In this document: positions 54,863-63,428 of the stretch, one piece after another
How the letters are laid out: each line of letters opens with the position of its first letter
Position numbering within the stretch: the first letter of the stretch is position 1
NCBI RefSeq assembly: GCF_900166985.1
Contig: NZ_FUZK01000001.1
Location: 186,001 to 250,000 of the forward strand
Source of the DNA: Acholeplasma oculi
GTDB taxonomy: Bacteria; Bacillota_I; Bacilli_A; Acholeplasmatales; Acholeplasmataceae
DNA: 64,000 bases
Reading direction: 5' to 3'
Notes under the pieces: model-generated
What the model was told of the DNA's origin: nothing
The model's database searches: none
Seen by the model: the letters and a program-made list of their open reading frames with translations, nothing else
Made by a program: the position numbers and the translations under genes

Positions 54863-57353
54863 CTAGATATACCTCAATTCTACCCGATGGTTTTAGGTTA
54901 TTTTCATCAATAATTTTGCCATCCTGATGAATTTCTTTAATTTTATATTGACCATAATCTAAGTTTTTTAAGTTCTTATACGTGATTTTAATTGAATTTC
55001 CTTGAATCATTGTTTCAATCGATGCTTCTTTGTTGATAAACTCATTTAATGTAAGTTTAGGATTGAGTGTTAACTTACCATATTGAAGTCTAATTCCAAA
55101 GACTTGTTCTCTAAGGAGTTTTAACAACCATGATGCACTACCTGTTAAATATAAATATTTACCTACCCCTAAATCATTGAAGTATTCAGGTATACCACGC
55201 AGAATGTGAGATTCTTTTTCTAATGAACGTGCCACAAGTGCATGATATCCTTCACTACCTTCTTTAACAAAGTCGTATTGATAGAGTCCATATATATACA
55301 TAATAGCCATATGTGAGAAAACTGCCCCATTTTCTTTATGGTGATAGCTAAATCCATACGCTCTACCCATTTCTGTGAGTAGTTTATTATAATCTGTATT
55401 TAAATGGTATCCTCCTCTTTTCTTATCAAAGAGTAGTTCTTTATTTTTTTGGACTAATCGATGTACTTTTTGATGATCGATGGTTTGACTTAGTAATGCC
55501 ATTGCTTGTCCAGTAAGATTCGATGAATTGGAATCATCTAAAAATGCTTTATGATTCGTTACATAACTTTGAAGATGCGTGTCATCTATCCAAGCATGCT
55601 TTTCTATATGATTAATTCTTTCTATTGAAAGTTCTTCTAAACGTTTGATAAGTTTATCTTTTTCAACTCTAACTTGATTCCCATCAAATGATTTAGCCTT
55701 TTCAAAGAATGTTTCTAAGCTAATCTCACCAAATATGAGTTCTTTTAAAGCTGAATATATTTTTATATCATCATCTAATTTTTCAATTAAGACTGCTAAT
55801 CTTCTTAAGTTGTTGGCATAAAAATGTGTAAATGCAATAGTTTCACCATGTTCTTTAGCCATATCAAGTCCATCATTCCAGTCAGCATCTTCAAGTTTAA
55901 TGAATCCAAATTCACCTGTGTTGAAGTGAGCAACTATATTTTGGATAAGTAAGTGTTCTAATACAGTTCCTTTATAAATTGACTCATTCACCTTTAAAAT
56001 ATAGCCTTTATCAAATGAATCTTTTGTTTGATAGGTATAATGTGTAAATTTATCATCAAAATATGATTGTTCAAGTTTTAGAAATGATATATCACCTGTT
56101 TCATGAATATACATCTCAGTGGTTAGTAATGGCCAAGCACCATGGTCACTCCATACACGAACAATTTTATTTCTATCCGCTAAGAATTCACCCGGTTTAC
56201 TACCAATAATGGTTGCATTTGAACCATCAATTCGGATACCAGCAAAATTGTTAATGAGTAAATCTTTAATCTCACTTTCATTATGCATAATAAGTGATAA
56301 TAAATCTTGCCATAAATCTCTCCAACCTCTACCACCTCTACCATAATCATGATGAGGTAAATAAGAATTACCAAAATATCTTCTTAGTACTGGTTGAACA
56401 CCGACCCAATCTAATAATTCACTTGTCTCATCACTAATTAGGTTGAAATTCAACTTATGTTTTAGCGCATCAAAATGTTTAATAACGTGATTCAGTTCAT
56501 GTTCAAAATGAGCTTTTTGGTGAAACTTTTCATGTGTCTTACGTATTTCTAATGGTGTATTTTCATGAATACCTAAAGTGATGTATAAAGTTTTAGTCTC
56601 ATTGGGTTTTAGAGAAATTTTTTCAAAACCAATCCCAGCGATTGCTTCATAACCTTCTCTATCGGGTGATTGGGTGTTGTAAATTCCTTTAGGAAAATTG
56701 AATGTACCACCATCTAGAAAATCATCGATGTTTGTGATCATACGTTGGACTTTAACATCATCTATATGGGCATAAACTGCATAAGTATATGTGTTTTTAA
56801 TATGTCCTCTTTCATCAAATGATAATGTTGGTGTCATTAAAACACCTGAATCATCTCTTTGAATACGATTTAACAATGATGTAACATGACGATGATCTCT
56901 AAGGTTATCTGCACTTCTTCCATAAATTGGAATTGCAGTTATAATATCCATTTCCAAATCTTGATTAGAAATATTTTTTATGTGAATCTCATGAACCTCT
57001 AAAGGATCACTTACTGGTACATAAGTTGTAGTTTCTAAGCTAAATAAAGCATTTGTTCTCGTAACTCTTTGATATAATCTTCCAGATTCATATTCTAATA
57101 AATCATCTTGTTGATGCAAGGATGATCCATTTAAAAAATACTGTTGATGATTCACTGTAAAAATCACGTTTCTTGCATAACTATTTTTGAATAAATCGAG
57201 TTCACTGGTTGGTTCTAACAAATAGTGATGGTGATCCAGCTTTAAATCACCACCAAAATATGGTGTGATTGATGATTTAATACCTAACTCATTGAATAAA
57301 GGTAGGTAATACCCTAGGTTTTTATCTATTTTTATTTTTTTTGTTTTAACCAT
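54852..57353 (-). CDS. GH94 disaccharide phosphorylase, probably laminaribiose phosphorylase
   Basis: An 833-residue cytosolic enzyme that reversibly phosphorolyses a beta-glucosyl disaccharide to glucose-1-phosphate and glucose. The N-terminal beta-sandwich (1-280) is followed by an (alpha/alpha)6 barrel. The general acid is in EDADWNDGLDM (Asp494), with GRGGRGWRDLWQDLL (about residue 338) and the C-terminal GSASWLLKLL being typical GH94. A GH94 laminaribiose phosphorylase was characterised from Acholeplasma laidlawii, and the surrounding beta-1,3-glucanases support that specificity. It overlaps the upstream GH3 gene by 8 bases. Confidence 0.88.
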   Translation of the reverse strand: MVKTKKIKIDKNLGYYLPLFNELGIKSSITPYFGGDLKLDHHHYLLEPTSELDLFKNSYARNVIFTVNHQQYFLNGSSLHQQDDLLEYESGRLYQRVTRTNALFSLETTTYVPVSDPLEVHEIHIKNISNQDLEMDIITAIPIYGRSADNLRDHRHVTSLLNRIQRDDSGVLMTPTLSFDERGHIKNTYTYAVYAHIDDVKVQRMITNIDDFLDGGTFNFPKGIYNTQSPDREGYEAIAGIGFEKISLKPNETKTLYITLGIHENTPLEIRKTHEKFHQKAHFEHELNHVIKHFDALKHKLNFNLISDETSELLDWVGVQPVLRRYFGNSYLPHHDYGRGGRGWRDLWQDLLSLIMHNESEIKDLLINNFAGIRIDGSNATIIGSKPGEFLADRNKIVRVWSDHGAWPLLTTEMYIHETGDISFLKLEQSYFDDKFTHYTYQTKDSFDKGYILKVNESIYKGTVLEHLLIQNIVAHFNTGEFGFIKLEDADWNDGLDMAKEHGETIAFTHFYANNLRRLAVLIEKLDDDIKIYSALKELIFGEISLETFFEKAKSFDGNQVRVEKDKLIKRLEELSIERINHIEKHAWIDDTHLQSYVTNHKAFLDDSNSSNLTGQAMALLSQTIDHQKVHRLVQKNKELLFDKKRGGYHLNTDYNKLLTEMGRAYGFSYHHKENGAVFSHMAIMYIYGLYQYDFVKEGSEGYHALVARSLEKESHILRGIPEYFNDLGVGKYLYLTGSASWLLKLLREQVFGIRLQYGKLTLNPKLTLNEFINKEASIETMIQGNSIKITYKNLKNLDYGQYKIKEIHQDGKIIDENNLKPSGRIEVYLDEI

Positions 57354-60300
57354 GGCGCATTACCTTAAATTCATGAATATTGATACTGGATCGATTAAAC
57401 TTTAATGTTAATACATGTTTACCAGGTTCAACTAAAATAGATGCTCTAGACGATTTTTTATGTCCTTCAGAACCATTAATTGTTAAAGTCGTTTGATATG
57501 TATTGTTTAAATATATAGAGAATGGAAGTTGTGCAAGTGGACTTTGTTCACTAGAAACCATGAAATCCAGTAAGTATTTACCAGAATTAACAAACTCTAA
57601 TACATATGAAATTGTTGAATTTTGTTGATTCACTTGTATTCTATCGGAATTTACATCAATACCTTCTGATAACTGTACAGACTCATTGAGCTTTAAGATA
57701 ATTGGATTCCAAGCAGATTCACCTACTGGTAATGCCATTTTAAAATCAATAGAATTTAAATCGACTAAATCATTACTGTGATCTGTTTTTTCTCCAACAA
57801 GCACATGAAGCAGATATGTTTCACCTTTTTCAATCTTCTTAATAACTGCATGTTTGAAGTCTGGATGTAGTTCAATAGAATCTGATTTAGCTTTCATTGA
57901 TTCAATGGATTCAATATCTTGAAGTTCAATTTGTTGCAGATAAGGTTTTACCTTGATTTGTTCACCATTAATTTCAAATTGTTTTAAATAAGGAATGTGT
58001 AATGATGTTTGATTTGTTCTAAAGAAAGGTTGATATCTTAACACTTCTTTCTTAAATGTCAATTGATGCATTCTATGAAAAGCTGGTGTAGTCAATAAGA
58101 ATTTTAAAATATTTTTGGCAGTTAATTGAAGATGAGAAAGTGATAAGCTACCCTCGTGATATGATGCTTTAGCATTATCATTATTTGAGTTTGATTCAGC
58201 ATCTGTGATGACCATGTATAAATCATTTTGACTGATGATCATAGCCTTGGTATTTTTAACATCACCAGGACCTTCCCAATCATTCATCTTGGCCCACCAA
58301 TCGGTTACAATGATTCCTTTAAATCCCCATTCATCGTGGACTAGTTTTTTATTTATATCGTAGTTTGATGCAGTCCATAGACCATTAACCGGATTATAGG
58401 ATGTCATAATTGCTTTTGCTTTAGCAGATCTTATAGCAATTTCAAAACCTTTAAGATAAATTTCTCTTTGAGCGCGTTCTGAAACAACCGCATTCACATT
58501 GAATCTATCAGTTTCTTGGTTATTTGCAAATAAATGTTTTAATGTTCCTGTTACACCTGCATTTTGTAATCCATGGACTAAGGATGCAGCAGTCATACCT
58601 GTTACTAGTGGGTCTTCAGAAAAATATTCGAAGTTTCTTCCATTCAGTGGGTGTCTTATAATATTCATACCTGGACCTAAAATAACGTCAACATTATATG
58701 CAAGCATTTCTTGTCCTAAAAGTTCATATAAATGTTCAACAAGTTTTAAGTTAAATGTTGATGCTAATAATATACCAATCGGTAAACTTGAAGCGTAGAA
58801 ACCAGAATCCATACGAATACCAGATGGTCCATCAGCAGCACAAGCAATCGGCACGCCTTTTTTCAATAATTTAGAGGACACACCACCAAAAGCAGCAGCA
58901 GTCCCTGCAGTAACTTTTGGTGAACTCATACCTTCACCACGTGTAAGTTCAATAAGTTCATCCACACTTAATGAACCAATGAATTGATCCATAGAATATT
59001 TCTTTTGGTAAACATCTAATAGATTAATGTTTAAATCATTGGTTTGAAGCGGCTTTTTAGTCTCTTTTTTTATTCTTTCATTATAGTTAACTGTTCTTAG
59101 AGGAACATCTTCATAACTTACATTAAAACTTTGATCAGGCTTAATTCGTTTAAATGGTTGATTTGGAGCATTTAATTCTTCTGATTTTAGTGTAATTAAA
59201 TCATCTTTTAAAATGATTTTCCCAAATTTTTTAGTATGTCTCACAGAGTTTCCAATATAGAAATTATACTGACCCTTTTCTAGTACATAACTGGACTTAT
59301 ATATATGGCCAAAATCATCATAAGATGCTAAATTAAATAAATCTATTTCAAATTCTAATGTAGTTTCCTCATTAGGAGCTAAACCTTTTGTTTTTTCGTA
59401 AGCAGCTAAAACTCTTTTTGGTTTTCCTAGTAAGCCTTGTGGAGCTTCTAAATAAATTTGAACAACTTCTTTGCTAAGTTCTAAACCAATGTTTTTAACA
59501 TAAACACTAAACTTAATCTGAGTATCTACAACATCAAATGTTTTAGGTTCAATCAGAAATTTAGTATATGTTAATCCATATCCAAAAGGATACCTTACAG
59601 CATCTTTATGGAATGTTTCAAAATATCGATAACCTACATAAATATCTTCTTCATAAATAACTTCACCACGATGACCAAAGTTTTTGTCACTCGGATCGTC
59701 TTTTAAATCTTTAATCAAGGTCATTGGTAATTTTCCGGATGGTGATTTAAATCCTGCAATAATATCCGTAAGTGCTTGTGCACCCATACCACCACCATGC
59801 CATGCAAAAATAAGTCCATCAATTGAATATTTATCCATAAAGGATAAATCAACTGCGTTACCTACATTGAGAATAACGATAGTTTTCTTAAAGTGTTCTG
59901 AAACATTTTTGATTAATTCATCTTCTGTTTGAGTTAAATAATAACTTCCTTCACCGCGGTAGTTGTCTTTATCTTCACCTGCTGTTCTTCCAATAATGAC
60001 AATACCAATATCATTCATCTTAGCAGCATCTTTAATGTGTGATAAATCGAGTTCCATTTCTTTTTGATGCCACGGTTCTGATGCCCATTGTCCATTACCA
60101 GCATCAAAAGGATGGTCCATCACCCATTCTTTGTATAACTCATAAACCGTATTATCTACAAATATGTTTGGACTTTGTCTAAGTGTATCGATAAAATTAG
60201 GTACATTTCTAACATTGACTAAACCGCCAGAACCTGTACCTGATTTATAATAATTAAATTGAATTCTACCGAAAACAGCAACATGCTTGTTGATAATAGG

Positions 60301-60423
60301 TAATACATTCTTTTTATTTTCAAGTAAAACTATGCCTTCTTCTGCAACATATTTAGATAAATCTCTTAATTCATCTAGTGGAGACATAGATTTTTTTTCG
60401 ATTGTTTTCATGTATTGTGACAT
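57346..60423 (-). CDS. Large GH3 beta-glucosidase with inverted domain order
   Basis: A cytosolic GH3 enzyme of about 1025 residues. The alpha/beta sandwich comes first (about 20-300, IVLLENKKNVLPI and GRTAGEDKDNY), followed by a fibronectin III-like domain (about 310-410). The TIM barrel comes next (about 480-800, RHPLNGRNFEYFSEDP; nucleophile near Asp708 in IVTDWWAKMND). A C-terminal beta-sandwich (about 860-1025) resembles a carbohydrate-binding module. Inverted order is known from Ruminococcus and Butyrivibrio beta-glucosidases. ATG 60423 is chosen over TTG 60429. It is the first gene of the second glucan operon. Confidence 0.87.
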   Translation of the reverse strand: MSQYMKTIEKKSMSPLDELRDLSKYVAEEGIVLLENKKNVLPIINKHVAVFGRIQFNYYKSGTGSGGLVNVRNVPNFIDTLRQSPNIFVDNTVYELYKEWVMDHPFDAGNGQWASEPWHQKEMELDLSHIKDAAKMNDIGIVIIGRTAGEDKDNYRGEGSYYLTQTEDELIKNVSEHFKKTIVILNVGNAVDLSFMDKYSIDGLIFAWHGGGMGAQALTDIIAGFKSPSGKLPMTLIKDLKDDPSDKNFGHRGEVIYEEDIYVGYRYFETFHKDAVRYPFGYGLTYTKFLIEPKTFDVVDTQIKFSVYVKNIGLELSKEVVQIYLEAPQGLLGKPKRVLAAYEKTKGLAPNEETTLEFEIDLFNLASYDDFGHIYKSSYVLEKGQYNFYIGNSVRHTKKFGKIILKDDLITLKSEELNAPNQPFKRIKPDQSFNVSYEDVPLRTVNYNERIKKETKKPLQTNDLNINLLDVYQKKYSMDQFIGSLSVDELIELTRGEGMSSPKVTAGTAAAFGGVSSKLLKKGVPIACAADGPSGIRMDSGFYASSLPIGILLASTFNLKLVEHLYELLGQEMLAYNVDVILGPGMNIIRHPLNGRNFEYFSEDPLVTGMTAASLVHGLQNAGVTGTLKHLFANNQETDRFNVNAVVSERAQREIYLKGFEIAIRSAKAKAIMTSYNPVNGLWTASNYDINKKLVHDEWGFKGIIVTDWWAKMNDWEGPGDVKNTKAMIISQNDLYMVITDAESNSNNDNAKASYHEGSLSLSHLQLTAKNILKFLLTTPAFHRMHQLTFKKEVLRYQPFFRTNQTSLHIPYLKQFEINGEQIKVKPYLQQIELQDIESIESMKAKSDSIELHPDFKHAVIKKIEKGETYLLHVLVGEKTDHSNDLVDLNSIDFKMALPVGESAWNPIILKLNESVQLSEGIDVNSDRIQVNQQNSTISYVLEFVNSGKYLLDFMVSSEQSPLAQLPFSIYLNNTYQTTLTINGSEGHKKSSRASILVEPGKHVLTLKFNRSSINIHEFKVMRHG

Positions 60424-60448
60424 ATTCAATTACCTACCTTCAATTTTT

Positions 60449-60464
60449 AAGAAAACGATTTCTT
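60449..60464. promoter_or_regulatory. LacI-type operator downstream of the second glucan promoter
   Basis: AAGAAAACGATTTCTT has perfect six-base outer arms and shares the core GAAAACGATTTC with O1 at 52200-52211. It lies just downstream of the predicted transcript start, where a bound repressor would block initiation or elongation. Confidence 0.75.
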
Positions 60465-60470
60465 AACTAT

Positions 60471-60498
60471 ATTATATGTTAATTTTGCATAAAAACAA
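60471..60498 (-). promoter_or_regulatory. Promoter of the GH3-GH94-cupin-GH16-GH30 operon
   Basis: On the minus strand TTGTTT (complement of 60493-60498) and TATAAT (complement of 60471-60476) are 16 bases apart. The start codon lies about 48 bases downstream. Confidence 0.65.
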
Positions 60499-60504
60499 GC
60501 ATAA

Positions 60505-60542
60505 AAAAGAAAAAAAGTATTTTCATTTAAGAAAATACCTTT
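60505..60542 (-). terminator. Terminator of the PII-like operon
   Basis: The stem GTATTTTC/GAAAATAC with flanking A-T pairs (about 60514-60542) is followed on the minus strand by a long T-rich tract. It insulates the glucan operon from the upstream genes. Confidence 0.8.
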
Positions 60543-60562
60543 TTAATTTTAAAACCTATATT

Positions 60563-60904
60563 TTATGACTCAAGTGGTGGTAATGGATCAAATGAAAATC
60601 CGATAGCATCAGAAACTTTTAATGAGAAACAAAGACCTTTTGCTTCACTTGCAATACCGTAATGATCGGTGATTGCTGTCATTAATATCTCTCTTTGATC
60701 TTCCTTACAAACAATTAATAATACATCTTTTTCAGGATGAATTGTAATACCGAAAAATTTAGATTTTTCTTGTGAGATAGATGATCTTCCGTGAAGTATT
60801 GTTCCGCCTCTAGCACCTGCTCTTCTAGCTTCTTTCATAGCCTCATATGCAAATCCGTGATTACATATATAAACGATTAACGATTTTTGAGTAGATTCAG
60901 TCAT
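60563..60904 (-). CDS. PII-like signalling protein B
   Basis: A 113-residue protein with the alpha/beta ferredoxin-like layout of PII proteins. SLIVYICNHGFAYEAMKEARRAGARGGTILHGRSS corresponds to the first half, and KDVLLIVCKEDQREILMTAI to the last strand and helix. The long T-loop uridylylation site of classical GlnB is absent, so it is PII-like rather than GlnB. It ends in a proline-rich FDPLPPLES tail. Its start overlaps the stop of the first PII-like gene (TAATG). It probably senses a nucleotide or metabolite and controls the DUF1538 protein. Confidence 0.78.
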   Translation of the reverse strand: MTESTQKSLIVYICNHGFAYEAMKEARRAGARGGTILHGRSSISQEKSKFFGITIHPEKDVLLIVCKEDQREILMTAITDHYGIASEAKGLCFSLKVSDAIGFSFDPLPPLES

Positions 60905-61236
60905 TATAAATCCTCCTTTTGGATCAACTCATTTAAATGAGTCAATGATTTCGATGAAATACCATTTAAGTTTACTGAGAATGCGACACCTAAACCTTTT
61001 TTGGTGAAGTTAAGTTGTTCCTCTAGTGTATCAAAGATTACTTTAACATCTTCAGGTGGTGCAAGTGCAATAATCACATCTTTATCTGTTTCAGAAAGTG
61101 ATAATGCTTCTAATACTTCTGTTGGTGCTGTACCTCTACCCATTATGGTAACTTGAGGTAATAAGTTAATCATGTGACAAACTTTAATAAACTCTTGAGA
61201 TTTGCCTTTGTTGGAAATAATTACAACAAGTTTCAT
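60904..61236 (-). CDS. PII-like signalling protein A
   Basis: A 110-residue partner of the following gene with the same fold pattern: KLVVIISNKGKSQEFIKVCHMINLLPQVTIMGRGTAPTEVLEAL and DVIIALAPPEDVKVIFDTL. The two proteins differ clearly in sequence and may form heteromers or respond to different signals. Its ATG overlaps the stop of the DUF1538 gene (ATGA), so all three are coupled. Family assignment is by pattern only. Confidence 0.72.
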   Translation of the reverse strand: MKLVVIISNKGKSQEFIKVCHMINLLPQVTIMGRGTAPTEVLEALSLSETDKDVIIALAPPEDVKVIFDTLEEQLNFTKKGLGVAFSVNLNGISSKSLTHLNELIQKEDL

Positions 61237-62729
61237 GATGGATCCTCACTTTCAAGTTGTACAATACCTTCATGGTCAATTGTACGTTCTTTTTTAGATT
61301 CTTTTCTTTTATATAATAACCCTAATATTTGAATTGTCAAGAGTGGAGTCATTGCAACAAATGCTACCATACCATATGCATCAAGCAAGATATTTGCTCC
61401 ACTTGGGTCAATTCCTACAGCAGCACCATATGTAAATGGCATTAAAAGAGCTGATGTCAGAGCTCCTGATACGGCTCCTCCTGAGTCAAAGGCTATCGCA
61501 TAAAATATCTTAGGCGTTATAAATGTTAATCCAATAATTAAAATATAAGCAGGTAATATAATCCACCAAATACTTATACCTGTTAAGACTCTAAGATTTG
61601 CTAAACCAATTGAAATAGAAACACCAATAGATAATGAAATTAACATCATACGTTTGGTTACTGCTCCAGCGGATACATCTTCAACAAGCTTATTTAAGAC
61701 CATAACAGATGGTTCTGCAGCAATCGATATGAATCCAAATAACATACCAATTGGAACGATGACCCAAGGCACAGCAGATGTTGCAAAGAATTCACCTAGT
61801 GCATAACCTAGGTTAACTAACCCAGCATTTGCTCCTGTTAAAAATAACACAAGACCTAAATATACATATCCAAAAGCAATCAATACTTTAATGACTTTAG
61901 ACATAGAGAATTTAAATACAAATATTTGGAATACTGCAAAGAATAAGACAAAAGGCATTATTGCTATGAGCATTTGATAAGTATTTTGTACAAAATATTC
62001 AAAATATGTCGTAGATAAATCCATGGTAGGAGCATTCGGTGTTGTATAAATCAATCCTAATAAAAGTACACTAATAATTGGTCCTATACTTGCAATTCCA
62101 ATTAATCCGAATGTATCCATATCCGCATTTTTATCACCACGAGATTTACTCAAACCCATCCCAATAGCCATAATAAATGGTACTGCCATTGGTCCAGTCG
62201 TCACACCACCTGAATCAAAGGATACTGGAATAAACGCAGGATTTGATATACTTACGATACCAGCTACAATAAATACAATTGCATACCCAATCATCACAAG
62301 TGTTCGTAATGAAAATTGGAATACAATACGCAAAATAGCTAATAATATGAATATCCCAGTGCCGATTGCAACTGTAAAAATTAAGATTAACGGATTTACG
62401 ACTGCTTTAAACTGATCACTTAAAACCCATAAAGCAGGTTCTGCTACAGTAATCAAGAAACCCAGAAGAAAAATAACAATAATTAGTAATAATAGCTTTT
62501 TCTTTTTAACAAGAAAAGTTCCAATCTCTAGTGCGATTGTCATCATGGATGATTCTGCACCCATTGAAAATATTGCAAGTCCTAAAATTAATAGAATTGC
62601 TCCAATTCCAAAGTCTGTAATAAGTGTAAGTGGCATACCAATCCAAACACTAATTACAGTAACAATCACTGTCATGGGTAATACAGCAATTGCCGATTCT
62701 TTTATTTTATCAAATAATAAATTGAACAT
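61233..62729 (-). CDS. DUF1538 family membrane protein
   Basis: A 498-residue polytopic protein with about 12-13 helices and a short charged C-terminal tail. It is an internal direct duplication: AEP (residues 96-98) and FDSGG (171-175) in the first half recur as AEP (338-340) and FDSGG (414-418) in the second, each pair about 75 residues apart. Conserved acidic and Asp-Ser residues within membrane segments suggest an ion- or substrate-binding site, as in duplicated transporters. DUF1538 has no proven substrate that I know of. The coupling to two PII-like proteins suggests regulated transport. Confidence 0.83.
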   Translation of the reverse strand: MFNLLFDKIKESAIAVLPMTVIVTVISVWIGMPLTLITDFGIGAILLILGLAIFSMGAESSMMTIALEIGTFLVKKKKLLLLIIVIFLLGFLITVAEPALWVLSDQFKAVVNPLILIFTVAIGTGIFILLAILRIVFQFSLRTLVMIGYAIVFIVAGIVSISNPAFIPVSFDSGGVTTGPMAVPFIMAIGMGLSKSRGDKNADMDTFGLIGIASIGPIISVLLLGLIYTTPNAPTMDLSTTYFEYFVQNTYQMLIAIMPFVLFFAVFQIFVFKFSMSKVIKVLIAFGYVYLGLVLFLTGANAGLVNLGYALGEFFATSAVPWVIVPIGMLFGFISIAAEPSVMVLNKLVEDVSAGAVTKRMMLISLSIGVSISIGLANLRVLTGISIWWIILPAYILIIGLTFITPKIFYAIAFDSGGAVSGALTSALLMPFTYGAAVGIDPSGANILLDAYGMVAFVAMTPLLTIQILGLLYKRKESKKERTIDHEGIVQLESEDPS

Positions 62730-62752
62730 AGTCCTCCTCTTTCATAAAAGTT

Positions 62753-63427
62753 TTATATTGAACATGAATCATTTTTAAGATGTTGTTCCTCTGTTATATT
62801 GTTATAAATTTGTTCTAAATATTGCTTAAAAACTTGTGTTGGCTGTGCACCTTTTATGGCATATTGATCATTCACAATGATAAAAGGTACACTTTCTATC
62901 CCATATGCCTCTGCTAATGAAATATCTTCTTGTAATAATTCTTGGGCAACTTGATGTTGAATGATTTCTTCTATTTTATTACGATTTAAATCAAAAGGTT
63001 TTAAAATAGTCGCTAAATCATCTAAATCTGATAAATTATAACCCTCTTCAAAGTACGCTTTAAAAAATAGATTCGATATTTCTTTTTGCATACGAGGTTC
63101 CTTGATTGATTTGATAATCAAGTGAGCATATGTTGTTGCAGTCATTTTCATGACATCATAGTTAAAATTGAGATTATCTTTTTTTGCTTGTTCTTTAGTT
63201 TGTAAAAATATATCTTTAACTTGATTTAGAGGAATACCTTTGAGTTTAGAAAAATATGTATATGAATCCATGTTTTGAACAAGAGGTGCATTTGGATTCA
63301 AAATAAATGAACGATAACTCAACTCAATTTGAATATCATCTTTTAAGATTTGGATAGCTTCTTCAAGTCGTTTCTTACCTAAATAACAAAAAGGACATGA
63401 AAAATCTGTATATATCTCAACTTTCAT
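62753..63427 (-). CDS. DsbA/FrnE-family thiol oxidoreductase
   Basis: A 224-residue thioredoxin-fold protein with active site CPFC in DFSCPFCYLGKKRLEEA (Cys at about 11 and 14) and an inserted helical domain. The late block VESVPFIIVNDQYAIKGAQPTQVFKQYL contains the cis-proline. There is no signal peptide, so it belongs to the cytosolic FrnE/polyketide-oxidoreductase group rather than secreted DsbA. ATG 63427 is preferred, one base after the asparagine synthetase stop, giving tight coupling. Confidence 0.88.
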   Translation of the reverse strand: MKVEIYTDFSCPFCYLGKKRLEEAIQILKDDIQIELSYRSFILNPNAPLVQNMDSYTYFSKLKGIPLNQVKDIFLQTKEQAKKDNLNFNYDVMKMTATTYAHLIIKSIKEPRMQKEISNLFFKAYFEEGYNLSDLDDLATILKPFDLNRNKIEEIIQHQVAQELLQEDISLAEAYGIESVPFIIVNDQYAIKGAQPTQVFKQYLEQIYNNITEEQHLKNDSCSI

Positions 63428-63428
63428 A

